25,221 bases of DNA, taken from NCBI RefSeq assembly GCF_008831285.2, contig NW_022204923.1, positions 1-25,221 of the forward strand. The letters run 5' to 3'. Shown here piece by piece: positions 1 to 10,093 of the stretch; position 1 is the first letter of the stretch, and each line of letters opens with the position of its first letter. The notes below the pieces were generated by a model that saw only the letters and a program-made list of their open reading frames with translations, did not search any database and had not been told where the DNA came from. The translations under genes were made by a program, and so were the position numbers. The DNA is from Nymphaea colorata. Its lineage: Eukaryota > Streptophyta > Magnoliopsida > Nymphaeales > Nymphaeaceae.

Positions 1-95
1 CCCAACCCCAACCCCAACCCCAACCCCAACCCCAACCCCAACCCCAACCCCAACCCCAACCCCAACCCCAACCCCAACCCCAACCCCAACCCAAC
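1..95. repeat. Left telomere, C4A2 repeats
   Basis: Uninterrupted tandem CCCCAA units run from the first base, with one shortened CCCAA unit at the inner edge, where unique sequence (CTAAGATT) begins. This is the C-rich strand of a G4T2 telomere, the type known from oligohymenophorean ciliates such as Tetrahymena; spirotrichs use C4A4. Together with the right-end array it shows that the window is a whole macronuclear chromosome. Confidence 0.98.
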
Positions 96-478
96 TAAGA
101 TTATCAACAGTCATCAAGTACAGACAGAGAGAGGGTAGGAATCATTTATGACTGGTTTATTTGATCATTATTCGAGAAAAAAATCACCTTATCAAAGGAT
201 CATTTGAAGCCATGTGCCAAAATAAATACCGTTTCAATCCTTTTTTACACCATTGACAACATCAACTGGCTACTTTCTTTGATCTAGGCATTAATCAATC
301 CTTACATTCTATTGGTTATGTGCCTATTTTCGTTTATTAATCAGTCAAGCTTTATAAGTTTATAATAAAATAGCAATGCAAAGACCCAAGAGAGAAATTA
401 CTCACCGCGAGCAACCTCTCCGAAATCCTCAAATGAGCGTCAAAATACCAGCCAAAAAGCCAATAAACATCCCGCGTA
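96..478. other. Left subtelomeric spacer
   Basis: About 380 bases, mostly AT-rich, between the telomere and the first plausible start codon at 479. An ATG at 376 opens a short frame that ends at TGA (532-534); its product shows no family features and it is out of phase with the better candidate at 479. I see no RNA gene and no repeat shared with the other chromosome end. It presumably holds the promoter of the first gene. Confidence 0.5.
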
Positions 479-863
479 ATGCTCTCGCCGGGCAACAGTC
501 AGCCCATCGTCCAACACGTTGCCCCGACCCTTGATATCAAGCTAGCACTGCTAAACCGCCCTATCGGATGAGATGATCCGCAACTCGGCCATGTACCGCA
601 TGCTGTAGGAGGAAATGAAGGCAATGATCAGCCGTCACCAGATATAGCAACTGCGGTTGCGAGATCTCAAGGAGGCAAAGGAGCAGCAATTAGCCCGTAT
701 CAAAAAGGAGGAATTTTCGACAAAAATGCAGATATGGTAGCTCAAGAACGAAGTGATGGAGCTGAAGGATAGCATCCGCGAATAGCGCGAATAGGAGGCG
801 AAACTGGAGGAACAGTTGGGAGAGGCCAGCGAGGACGGCTCTCCCGAAACCAACATCAACTGA
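479..863 (+). CDS. Small coiled-coil protein
   Basis: A protein of about 127 aa that I do not recognise. The N-terminal part (residues 1-29) contains PIVQHVAPTLDIKLALLNRP. The rest is a highly charged helix rich in Glu, Lys and Arg with coiled-coil spacing, ending in an acidic SEDGSPE tail before TGA. Several in-frame TAG codons fall at Glu-type positions of the helix. The frame changes near 567, at the TGA seen there, by +1 or -2; no GT-AG intron fits, so this is one of the unexplained breaks. The start at 479 was chosen because this frame gives the most protein-like N-terminus. The gene converges on the MCTS1 gene, with only 38 bases between the two stop codons. Confidence 0.5.
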
Positions 864-901
864 TTTTAATTAATGCTTAGTATTGTGTCACGCACTTCCG
901 A

Positions 902-1467
902 TCATTGCTTGTACAACAAGTTCCAGAAGGAGTCTCCCACGTAGTGGATGACTTAGACGGCGATTCCCTCTTGATCTCTTTGATCTTTTTGGAAGACATA
1001 CGGGCGATTCCTACAGCCTACATAGTCTAGATTGATACCAAGCAGTGCTCGTGACCGTGCACATAGACTGAAACAACTGCTCCCTCTTCGACGTCGTCCA
1101 TGCTGGCTTGCTCGTTGATGAGGCCTGGACACATCAGATTGGCGCCTTTCAGCAGGAATCTCAGAGCGCCCTCGTCAGCTGTGAATCTGGGATACATGTC
1201 AGGGTATGAGTGAAGCGTGCGAAGAGCAGGTACGCAATAATCCTCAACCCAGATGAAATGTGCTTCCTTATCGACGACAACATGTTCAGCCTTGCGTTCT
1301 TCTCCAGCTTTCATCTTGTATGCGACCACTCGTGCCTTCTTGGCGAAGAGGAGCTCGATTTGTCCTTCGGGGAACTTCGACCACTTCAGCAGGCTAGCCC
1401 GCATCTACTTGATGGCTGACTTGCTGGCCACTGATTCGTGCCCTGTACGCTCTACCTTCTTCAGCAT
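902..1467 (-). CDS. MCTS1: MCTS1-like PUA-domain translation factor
   Basis: Homologue of MCTS1/MCT-1 (Tma20 in yeast), a ribosome-binding protein that with DENR acts in re-initiation and 40S recycling. The N-terminal domain starts MLKKVERTGHES. The C-terminal PUA domain carries the family pattern: LRTLHSYPDMYPRFTADEGA, then FLLKGANLMCPGL, and near the end VIHYVGDSFW. A 21-nt intron at 1018-1038 (GT...AG on the minus strand) interrupts the PUA domain; removing it restores HCLAVGIARMSS, which aligns without gaps to the human protein. One base is missing near 965-968 (a short G run, minus strand), just before the conserved GI(A)VEVIHY segment. Allowing for that, the protein is 181 aa, the length of human MCTS1. 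The start is the ATG preceding LKKVER. Confidence 0.88.
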
Positions 1468-1510
1468 CACCACAAGTTATAAAGATTATTATTTATTTAA
1501 ATCGCAGAAA

Positions 1511-3397
1511 ATGACCGAACGATATGTCCAACTCACCGAGGACCTCCAGTACGCCAAAAGAGAAACCGCCACGTGGAGCAGCGACACACGCAAGCCGAAA
1601 GTACAATTTGGGATAAGTAGCCGAGATGCAAGGACTTAGAGAAGAGATAAAATAATTGAAACGAGCCATTGAAGGACTGCAAGAGACAAACCACAAGTTA
1701 ACTATGGCGAATAAGCAATTGAATGAAGACAAATAGTCGATAGCAAGTGGCTACAGTACCTAGATATCCATCATTAAGGAGTAGATTGCTGCTAAGCATA
1801 AAGAAATCGCATAACTAAGGGGTAAAAATGAAACAAAATAGATGTGACCTCACCCGCTAAGCTCGACCAGCAAATCGCTATTCGGCAGCTTAAGTACGAT
1901 CTCAACGAAGAGTACAGCCAGAGAGCCATTGCTAAAGATAAAAAACTATAAGAAGTTTCCGCCTTACTCGAAAGGGCAAATTATGAGAAGGAAATTGAAC
2001 GAGAGAAGGCCAAACTGAAGATATAGGCTTTAGAGGATAGCTTGCGTGAGCTGCAGCAGCGGCATGAGGTTTTTTCTCATTGATATAGACTTAAATTCAG
2101 GAATACTCCACCAAGCTTTACCAGCAAACACAGCATATCCGTCCTTCGACAGCAACGACTACCTGCGCAGGATAAAGCGATAGAATGAGGAACTCCGCAG
2201 GAAGATGGAACTGAACAACTCAGAACTAAGCGCAGTGCTCGAGGAAAAAAATCAAGTCACCAAGGATTACAATAATGGATGAACGAATACAAGAAAACCA
2301 TCAGTGAGCATCAAACTGAAATGCAGATCTACAAAGTGGAAGTGCAAAGACTTAATGATTTGCTTGAACAGCAGTCCAACAAGAAAGACGAAATGGCTCT
2401 AAGGGACCGATAAAGAGAAATCAAAAGGCTAAAGAGTGAGCTGGAGGAAACCAGAGATGAGATCATATTCAAAGACAAAAAGATAGCTGACTTATAGCTG
2501 GAAAGAGTGAGACTGCTGAATGAAATAAAAATAGGAAGAGCTGAAAGGGAAAAGGCAGGCAGCATAATCGAAGAAGAGTTGAGAGGGTAACGCTAGAGGC
2601 TTATCAGAGAATTAAACGAAACAAAGACTTCATTGGACAGGATGAGGAGCCAAAATTTAGAGCTGCAGGACAAGGTGCATGACATCACTCGCCTTAATAC
2701 CGAAAACGTCCGAAGATGGGAAACAGTCAAAGGGGAAGAGTAGGCGAGAAACAGCTGAAGAGACAGCGTTCAGAAGAAGTTATTCCCACAGTTGACAAGT
2801 CTGTCGAAAACATTACAATTTCAAAGGAAAAGTAGAAAGAGGATAACAGGAAAGGCCATGATGAAGTCTTGAATGCTGTTAGTATTGAGAAAGAGAAGGT
2901 GAAAGAGATTTTGGTCAAGTACATTGAAGCCAAAAAAAGAAACGCACAGCTTTAGAAGAAGCTTGAGAAAGCTAATGCCAAAATTGTTGAGCTGCTTCAC
3001 ACAAGATCATCCTTGGGTCTCCCAAGCAGCAACTACCAAAAAGTTTGAGTTTCCAACATAAGACGGAGCTGCTAATCCAAACCAGCAGAGTCGTCATCAA
3101 GTCGACCAGACCAAGGTGAAGCGATTCACCAGTAATGACAGTCGAGAGCATTCTCACTCTCCCTCTCCAGGCAAGCTCCACACGCATACAATGGCTGAAA
3201 TTCGTCATCGTCCCGCCGAGAACATGGGTTACACGAATCCGAACCTCAGAAGAGAGTTTTTCTCGCCTCAAGACGATAGGCTGATCCGAATCGAAGACGA
3301 GGACGGCAATGAGCGCAGCTACTATGAGAAGAGCTTGAAGATCAAGCACGGACAAAGGTTTAGAGAACTTAAATGCACCAACCACGAAAATGAATGA
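1511..3397 (+). CDS. Long coiled-coil protein
   Basis: About 600 aa, dominated by a long alpha-helical coiled coil with many E/K/L/Q heptads. The C-terminus is not coiled: a basic, Ser/His-rich stretch (KRFTSNDSREHSHS) leads into NMGYTNPNLRREFFSPQ and an acidic DEDGNER patch. I recognise no named family; a cytoskeletal or ciliary scaffold is plausible but unproven. Four 20-nt introns fit: 1601-1620, 1822-1841, 2069-2088 and 3043-3062; each bridges two coiled-coil frames. Further single-base frame breaks remain near 1574, 2143, 2276, 2741 and 3112. The last of these could instead be a GC-rich 20-nt GT-AG intron at about 3090-3109. TAG and TAA sit at heptad positions where Glu is natural. Confidence 0.65.
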
Positions 3398-3492
3398 TGG
3401 CTCCATAATTTTACTTTGCAAAATCAATCATTCTTACCATTTAGTTTAACGTGATAATTACATATTGATCATTGCAAATATTTCCTCACCCA

Positions 3493-4774
3493 TCATTCTC
3501 CATGGGTGAAGTAATAATACTGCTCAACCACATTCCTAACCGCATCAATGGCGGCTTCGATATCCACATACTGATAATGCCAAAGATAAGCTCTTGCTTC
3601 GAATTTTTGCATGCCAGACTTGAGCAGATATTGAAGGTAGTTCAGGATGTTGCTGTGATTGGCCACCAAGACTGCTGAACACTTTTAATCTCCTTTCTAT
3701 TTGGCATTCTTCATCTCCTCGATGTTGAGGCTATCCTCCATCATTGGATTCAGTATGCTTCTCAGCTTCTTCTCAGAGCGTTGATCCAGCATGCCCGCCT
3801 CCTTTCCGAATAGCAGCAATTACCCTTGAAGCAAGCTTTATTTATGTTACTTTTGGACGAACTGCTAGCCATAGCCATCATTCTGGTAGTTGCGGATCTC
3901 ATCAAAAAGGTTAGTGTAAAGTTATTCCCAATTTCCTTTTTTATTCTATGCGCTAAACAGGTTTAGTATTTCAGTTCTGGCGAAAGGATGCAATCGGAAG
4001 CAACTGTTGAGTAGAATCTGCCAAGCTTGGGAATGTCGTTGATCTGTATGAGTCTTGCAATAGAAGAGGAAAGATGGGCGTTTATCTCGTCGATGGTTGT
4101 TTCCTTTTGCTAGGTGTTTCTAAAGAAAGTCATTACTTTATCATTCTCGTAGGTGAAGATGCCTTTGCAGTGGTCTTGTAGAGACGCTAAGGAAAGGAGG
4201 CAGTTATAGACCTGCAAAGGAGTTTCTCCTGATTTATTTGGCAATACGAAATGGCCAAAGATGTCAATGTTCAGTTCCTCGTGCAATTTTTAGACTATTT
4301 TGGTTCCTAAGCCTGAGCCAGTTCCCCCGCCGAGACTGCTGATCACATTGATGGCCATCGCACAGTCAACGGTTTCCAGTTCTCTTCGCACTCTCTCCAG
4401 CGTAAACTCCCATATGGCCTTGTTTTAGCTCACATACCTATCCATTGTGACAGGAGAAAGCTCCATATGGCTATGCTGCCTATACTTGGCAGGAACTATT
4501 GATAATGTTTCTTTTCTGGCAGCTCATGCATGTAGCCATATGACCAATTGTTTCCCCTCCCGTATTGGAAGTATCTTGTGTTGAGTGGATCTAGCCAGCG
4601 TGGGTTTAGAGCGGTTAGTGATTGGAGTACTTTTGGCTCAGTGTCTATCATGATCGCATGAAGTCGGTTTGGCGGGTGGATGCGGTTGCAGTAGTATGAG
4701 CTACTGAGTTTGGGATTCAGTTGTGCGCCTATCTGGCAGCCACACTGTCCAATTTCAATGAAGAGCGATCCCAT
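3493..4774 (-). CDS. TUBD1: Delta-tubulin
   Basis: Tubulin superfamily, most like delta-tubulin, which is needed for triplet microtubules in basal bodies. The N-terminus has the nucleotide-binding IGQCGCQIGAQ motif. The segment IDTEPKV matches the delta form (alpha, beta and gamma differ at EPxV). YGRGNNWSYGY follows, then the tubulin signature SSLGGGTGSGLG. The C-terminal domain includes KCSAVLVANHS and ARAYLWHYQY, again like delta. Length is about 427 aa against about 450 in animals. Between YGYM and the helix before the GGGTGSG loop there are some 35-40 extra residues compared with human delta-tubulin. Frame changes near 4465-4490 and 3922-3930 have no convincing intron. The start ATG at 4774 gives MGSLFIEIGQCG; it lies 41 bases after the TRAPPC3 stop. 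Confidence 0.82.
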
Positions 4775-4815
4775 GATGTGCAAATTAGTAATAATGAGTG
4801 ATACGTATATGCCAA

Positions 4816-5363
4816 TCACAGTTTAGATGCGTCGATGAAGAATACAGTCTCGTTTTTATCTCCTCGCAAAGACTCGTAAATCATCAGGGCTTCCACTTTG
4901 AATCTCAAGACCTCGAATGCGCCCTTGATGCTGCCTCTGATGAGAGATTGGTATTGCAGGCCTCCAGTTTTAAGGTCGCCGAGCACTTATAGGTTTTTGA
5001 GAAGCGGATTGTTTATGATCTTCAAATTGAAGCTGAATCCTTTTTATGTCAGTTTGTAGTCCTCGAACCGACTGTCTGCTCCCAAAAATCTTCTCACTCC
5101 ACTCTACATTCATTCTAATCTACGTTGCGAATCGATCGACCAGCTCAGCTATCTTGGTGCAGGGCTTGCCTGCATCTTTCATATACTCATCTACAATCTT
5201 GCTGCCTATCCTATGTCCACTTCGTAGATAAAGGGATACATTTTTTCAAGACGATGGTTAGCTTCGGTCATGTTTTCGCAGGTGGTGAGCACTTCGCTGA
5301 CGATGCTGCCGTAGATGAGGGCCGTAAGTTCCTCTGACTACCTATTATAAGCGGTACGATCAT
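4816..5363 (-). CDS. TRAPPC3: TRAPPC3/Bet3-like TRAPP subunit
   Basis: Core subunit of the TRAPP tethering complexes, which act as GEFs for Rab1/Ypt1 in ER-Golgi traffic. After splicing the gene is fully open at 161 aa (animal Bet3 about 180). It has SEELTALIYGSIVSEV, then the Bet3 hallmark IGHRIGSKIVDEY (compare GxNIGxRLIxDF), RRFLGADS, the INNPLL segment, and the C-terminal LIRGSIKGAFEVLRFKVEA helix. Three introns, minus strand: 5338-5357 (20 nt, directly after Met-Ile), 5220-5239 (20 nt) and 5102-5123 (22 nt). Each removal restores alignment to the family, so this gene is the best calibration of the tiny-intron model. It stands in tandem with delta-tubulin and the coiled-coil gene, all on the minus strand with gaps of 32-41 bases. 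Confidence 0.88.
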
Positions 5364-5395
5364 GATGGTGATGTTAGAATTATTATATCAATCAA

Positions 5396-6253
5396 TCAGG
5401 ACTCATCCTCAGAAGTATCTAGCCTCTGTGATAATTCGCTGAGGATGGATTATATGGTAGCCAATGTGTGGTCCACACGGCCTTTTACTGCCTGCTAACG
5501 ACTGTTGCTGATGCGAGCCATTTGCTAGCTTACTTGCTGCTTGATTTGCCACAATTCCTATTCCATTTATGGATTGGAATTAGAATTGGTTTGCTTTTTT
5601 GAGGGCGATACTGTTCTTTCTGGGTTTTGGATGCTTCTTGTGCTGCTTTAAAGCAATAGTTGGCTGGTCGTCATTGAGTTTGAGTAATTAATCATAGTCC
5701 TCTTCCATGATTTGGAAGTTTTTCTTAATGATTCCGTTGATTTTGCGCAACTCCTCAACTTATAACCTATGAAGCCTATCCTTTTCGTCCATTTGCTTCG
5801 CCAAAGAATGCCTTTATTCTTCATTCGATTCTAGCTTAAGCTTCAGGAGAGTGATTTACTTTTTGAGAGCTGCTGTCTCATCATGGTAAGTGTTTTTATC
5901 CATTCCTTCTATCTCTTAAGATTGGCTATTTGATCAGCTTGCGCCATGCTTTCTTGCCGAAGCCTATTGATTTAGCTTTCCTTATTTGCCATTTAAACAG
6001 CCATCGTGATCTTCTCATTAGCTACTTGCTACTGCATGCTTTTAAAACTTCTCTCAAGAGCTTCTTTATCCTTCAAGAGCCTATTTAGCTTCTCCAACTC
6101 TTCTTGACTGCTTGACTTTGTCAATGCCAGTTCCTTTTTTAGCTGCTAGTTTTCTGAGGTGAGTTTCTATATCTCCTGCAGCAGTTCCTTGATCATGGAG
6201 GCATAGGCACTCGATTTTCCTCTACTTTGCTTTCTTTCTGAAAGGTGCTACAT
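5396..6253 (-). CDS. Coiled-coil protein
   Basis: About 286 aa starting MEHLSERKQSRGKSSAYASM, followed by a continuous coiled coil (roughly residues 20-190). A polar Ser/Asn/Pro-rich linker comes next, then a C-terminal helix rich in Glu and Gln that ends SQRLDTSEDES before TGA. No family is recognised. No GT-AG introns are visible. A single-base break lies near 5915, between EKEW and KNTYHDETAALKK. Two further breaks, or one +1 change, lie in the linker between about 5570 and 5660. The gene shares a short divergent upstream region (6254-6386) with the mitochondrial EF-G gene. Confidence 0.6.
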
Positions 6254-6386
6254 AATTTGAATTATAATATTCACAAAAACTTATTGAGCCAATATGGACT
6301 TTATATTCGATTATTAAATCACAAGAACGATCCTGCAAGTTTAAAGGAATTGAAATAGCGATGCCGTATTATATTATCTTTTAATT

Positions 6387-8882
6387 ATGCTTCGTTTGGT
6401 GCGGAGGCTGAATTACTACGCCTCCATCAGGGATCGCATCAAGCAGTAGCGATAGACAAGGCTAGGAAAGGCCGGCGAATCAGTCCTGCCCACGCGCACA
6501 GCCCAAAGCCTCGCCTTTATCCGAAACATCGGCATCATTGCACACATCGACGCAGGAAAAACCACCACGACCGAACGCATGCTTTACTACGCTGGCGCAC
6601 TCCCGTCGCCAGGGGGTAAATAGATCAACATAAAGATATCGACGAGGGCACCACCACCATGGACTACATGAAGCAGGAAAGGGAACGCGGAATCACCATC
6701 AGATCGGCTGCCATCAGCTTCAACTGGAACAAATGCCAGATCAACCTCATAGATACCCCCGGACATGTTGATTTCTCTGGAGAGGTGGCTCGCAGTTTGA
6801 GAGTGCTGGACGGGGCAGTGACCATCCTTGATGGAGTGAAGGGAGTAGAGGCGCAGACCTTGAAAGTGTGGGAACTGGCTACCAAGCGAAACATTCCCAA
6901 ACTTTGCTTCATCAACAAAATGGACCGAATCGGCTCCTCGCTTGTGAGGACTGCTCAAGCCATACAGGCACTCATGAAAGTGTAGCCGATCTTTTTCCAG
7001 GCGCCGATTGGGCAAGGATAAAACTTCAAAGGAGTTGTGGATTTGCTGACGATGCGGGAAATCCAGTTCAAAGGCAAGTATGGAGAGGTGCAGGAGGTGG
7101 CAGAGATCAAGAAGGACCATCCACTTTACGATTAGATGTTCAAGAAAAGATTAGAGCTAGTTTAAAGAATCGCTAACTATGATGACCAAGTGGGAGATTT
7201 GTTCCTCAATGAGCAACCAATCAGCGTCCCCGTACTCAAAGCAGCAGTCAAAAGAATGCTGAACAATCCAGACCTGCAGGGAAAGATATGTCCCATTTTC
7301 TTAGGTGCAGCCTATAAGAACAAAGGAGTGCAGCCACTTCTCGACGCAATCGTCGACTACCTGCCAAGTCCTACCGAAAGGCCTCCAGTCTTCAGCACTC
7401 TGAACCCCTAAGTGGTGAGAAACCCAGTGAAAAACTAAAGATTCTCAGCATATACTTTCAAAGTCATCTGCGATAGCGAATTAGGAGCGCTCGCCTACAC
7501 AAGAATCTACTCTGGAGAGCTGAAGAAAAACAACAGCATCTTCAATTCCTCAGAGGAGTATCGAAAGAGTAGATTATCTTTTACTTAGTGAGCAATATCT
7601 ATCGAGTTAGGGCCAACCAGTATGTCCCTGTTGCCGAGATTACAGCTGGAGACATCGTGGCGATTGCTGGTCTAAAGTAGACTCGTGCTGGATAGACCCT
7701 AACGGAGGGCGGAGACACTCAATTCGTGTTAGATAAGCTGGAGCTTCCGTCAGCAATTTTCACGATGCCGATTGAGCTGAAGTCCAAATCAAAGCAGAAT
7801 TAATTCTTGTAGGCTATGCACAAGGTGATCCTCTAAGACAATTCCCTCCAGTTCAAAGAGGAAACATAAACTGGTCAGTATTTGGTGAGCGGATTGGGCT
7901 AACTTCACCTATAAGTAGTGAAGGATAAGCTCATCTAGGAAGGCATCGATGTGAAACTAGGCACGCTCAAGATAGGCTTCAGAGAAACCGTCAGAGAAGC
8001 CATCCAAAAGACCTTGAAAATGCGAACAGACTTCAAATCTGGCAACTATGAAGAATTTTAGCTTCAACTGGAAATCGTTCCTCTCAGGAATGACGACGAA
8101 TCTCTTGAGGATAAAGTGGCTGTGATATTCGACTTCCCAAGGTGGAGGGTTTCGAAGCCAATTGGCGCGAGTTCTTAGTCAGGAAGCACGTCAGCAAAAC
8201 AGGCAGAAGATAATAGGATGAAACTAAATAATCTTTCGCCCATAACAAAACCCCAGTCAAGAAGTCTGCCAGAAACCCCACCCCTATTGAACCGATCGCA
8301 GAAGAGGAAATCGAAGAAGAGGAAGAGACTGATAGAGATCTGCTCGAGGAATAGAATGAAGAAGATTAGGAGTCATAAGATGTGTCTGAGGATAAGGAAG
8401 CATAATAGGTGGAACCTTACTACCACATCAACACCCTTCCCTTCGATACTCTTTACGAACTGGTGGAGATCATCAAGGTCTCTCTTCTTTCGGGATCTAA
8501 CAACTACCCCATGATGGGAGTTGAGATGCGCATCAAGTTCGGCAAGTTCCAGAAGAAGCACTTCAGCAAGACCATCATGAACAAAACAGCCAGCCATCTG
8601 GTCAAGCAACTCCTCCAGAGCTCAGCACTCGTCTAGCCATTCCTGGAGTTCAGTCTGGAAGGGAGGCAAACATGATTGACGAGGTTTCACGGGATATCCT
8701 GAGAAGGAGGGGCCGAATTTACGACCAATAGTAAACAAAGATAACCGGTTTGATTCCAGCGGCCTCGATCCGAGGGTGGATCAAGGAGCTGAGGGTGATG
8801 GGCTCAACGTTGAGATGAAATTTGCCAGCTACGAAGAAATTATTGGATAGATCCACGAAAGCTTTTGGAATAAAACAAGTGA
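6387..8882 (+). CDS. GFM2: Mitochondrial elongation factor G, GFM2-like
   Basis: Translational GTPase of the EF-G family, closest by eye to mitochondrial EF-G2 (GFM2/MEF2), which acts in ribosome recycling. The basic N-terminus ([19 protein letters not shown]) looks like a mitochondrial presequence. Visible motifs: [13 protein letters not shown] (P-loop), QERERGITI (switch I), [12 protein letters not shown], then domain II, GLGELHLE in domain III and VEPFLEF in domain IV. Introns are 6616-6635 and 7569-7588, both 20 nt; splicing gives [11 protein letters not shown] and EEYRKMSN. TAA at 7900-7902 and 7912-7914 and TAG at 8634-8636 sit at Glu positions of GELHLE and LEP. Domain IV carries a long acidic insertion (about 8210-8410). 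Single-base breaks lie near 8138, 8665, 8806 and 8868; the end at 8882 depends on the last of these. About 819 aa. Confidence 0.85.
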
Positions 8883-9263
8883 AATGATTTATATGATGCA
8901 TTAACACTATCACCCTCCTTCAGTCTAAACTTTCGTCCTTCTCAATTCAATTTAGGACGGATCAACAAAATCTCGAACGGAAATAAATTATCCCCAAAAG
9001 TATGTATTAGCATTTGCTAAGAAAAATAATGAAGAGAGAGAGAGTCTATACTGGCGAAACCTTAAAGGGGCTTTTGGAAGGTCATTGAAATTTTATTTTT
9101 TCTGTTCATTATTTAGGTCCACCATTATAATAATTCAAAAGAGTATGGTGACATATCATTCTTGATCTAAATTCTAAATAATAACGTCATTACATTTTTG
9201 CATCATTAATTTCAAAGCTTCAAACTTCCATCCCTATAAATATATCAAAGCACAACACTTACC
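8883..9263. other. AT-rich intergenic region
   Basis: About 380 bases between the mitochondrial EF-G stop and the next start. It is AT-rich with no tRNA-like or other RNA structure that I can see. A TATAAATATA sequence at about 9235-9244 lies 20-29 bases before the next ATG and may be a core promoter element; that is only a guess. If the frame break near 8868 were not real, the EF-G reading frame would run on into this region to a TGA near 9160. Confidence 0.5.
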
Positions 9264-9729
9264 ATGGAAAACCTTCTCACCTGCCGTCCATAGTCCGCTG
9301 AAATCTCTCCCTCCTCCCAAAAGAAGAAGTATAGCAAAGTAAATGAGGCCCTCAGGGCTCGTTTTCTCGATTATATCGTTCAGGACAACATGTCGATTAA
9401 AGAGGTATCCTTTTCCTTATTCCTAGGCCTCCATGGCTCTCAACATCAACTACAGCAGTGCCAAGGCCATCCTCTCCAACCATAGAAAAAACATCATCAA
9501 CTCCAACAAAAAATCGATCAAGAATTGCAAACGGGCCGACTTTAGATCGCTGTCCATCTTTGAAAGCTTCATCAATCCCGTTGGAGAATTCGTCTGCACA
9601 ACTGGAGGAAAAGAAGTGCATAGATTCGAGACCTATGTCAAGCATAAACCCATTCAAAAGGCCCCCATCATACTCCTGGGCGCCAGGAAGGACTATTAAG
9701 AGCTCGACAATACTTCTAATAGTCAATGA
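9264..9729 (+). CDS. Small helix-turn-helix-like protein
   Basis: A 147-aa protein, fully open after removal of one 22-nt intron (9405-9426), which falls directly after a Glu codon. Residues about 25-70 read EALRARFLDYIVQ, DNMSIKEASMALNINYSSAK and AILSNHRKNI. The pattern (helix, SIKEAA-like turn, NINYSSAKAIL recognition-like helix) resembles the short HTH found in transposase-derived and ciliate DNA-binding proteins. The C-terminal half has no feature I recognise, apart from basic patches and RFETYVKHKP. A role as a DNA-binding or regulatory protein is inference from the HTH pattern alone. Confidence 0.6.
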
Positions 9730-10093
9730 TGGCTTTTGATATTTATATATTTTTTGCATTAATCAATAATGGTGAACTAAAATCACATTCAAATTTAAAT
9801 AAAAATGTACAAAAACTATTTTTTGCAACGATCGATTTGAAACGGCAACGATAGACTCACACTCAAAACTAAGATATTTTTTTAATTTTACGCGTTTTTG
9901 AGTTATTTTGGCTACTAATGCTTGGTTCTTGAGAAGAAACAAAAAACAAAGAATGAGGATTATAAAGTTTATATCCAATACTGTAATCAGATTACCTCTG
10001 TTCATAACAGTTATACATTACAGCGGCCTCAATCATGGTGATAAAATGGGAAAAGATAAGAATCAGAAGAAAAGGAAAAATATGCAAGGCCAC
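9730..10093. other. AT-rich convergent intergenic region
   Basis: About 360 bases between two convergent genes, so it holds both 3' ends. It is very AT-rich. GCAACGAT occurs twice near 9823-9850. A minus-strand frame of 80 codons (9760-10005) is open, but with only one stop codon in this code such frames arise often by chance; it is AT-driven and I do not call it a gene. No RNA gene or terminator-like hairpin is evident. Confidence 0.45.

Noticed and set aside
1027-1404. The overlapping plus-strand frames over MCTS1 and other opposite-strand frames across the window
   Set aside because: They are shadows of genes on the other strand, common because only TGA stops translation. None shows conserved motifs.
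6600-6640. An 8-nt intron (GTAAATAG or GTCGCCAG) in EF-G
   Set aside because: A 20-nt intron at 6616-6635 gives [11 protein letters not shown] with the correct spacing after the YAG motif, whereas the 8-nt options leave four extra residues.
8120-8141. GT-AG 20-mer GTGATATTCGACTTCCCAAG in EF-G as an intron
   Set aside because: It restores the frame, but it is less AT-rich than the other introns and encodes a VIFDF strand resembling VIEFEY of human GFM2. I keep it as coding with a break, with low certainty.
8796-8815. GT-AG 20-mer in the EF-G C-terminal domain as an intron
   Set aside because: Its removal would leave too few residues between LR and the MKF strand compared with EF-G.
9760-10005. 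An 80-codon minus-strand frame with hydrophobic N-terminus
   Set aside because: With TGA as the only stop such frames arise by chance in AT-rich spacers. There is no domain, and its codon content mirrors local base composition.
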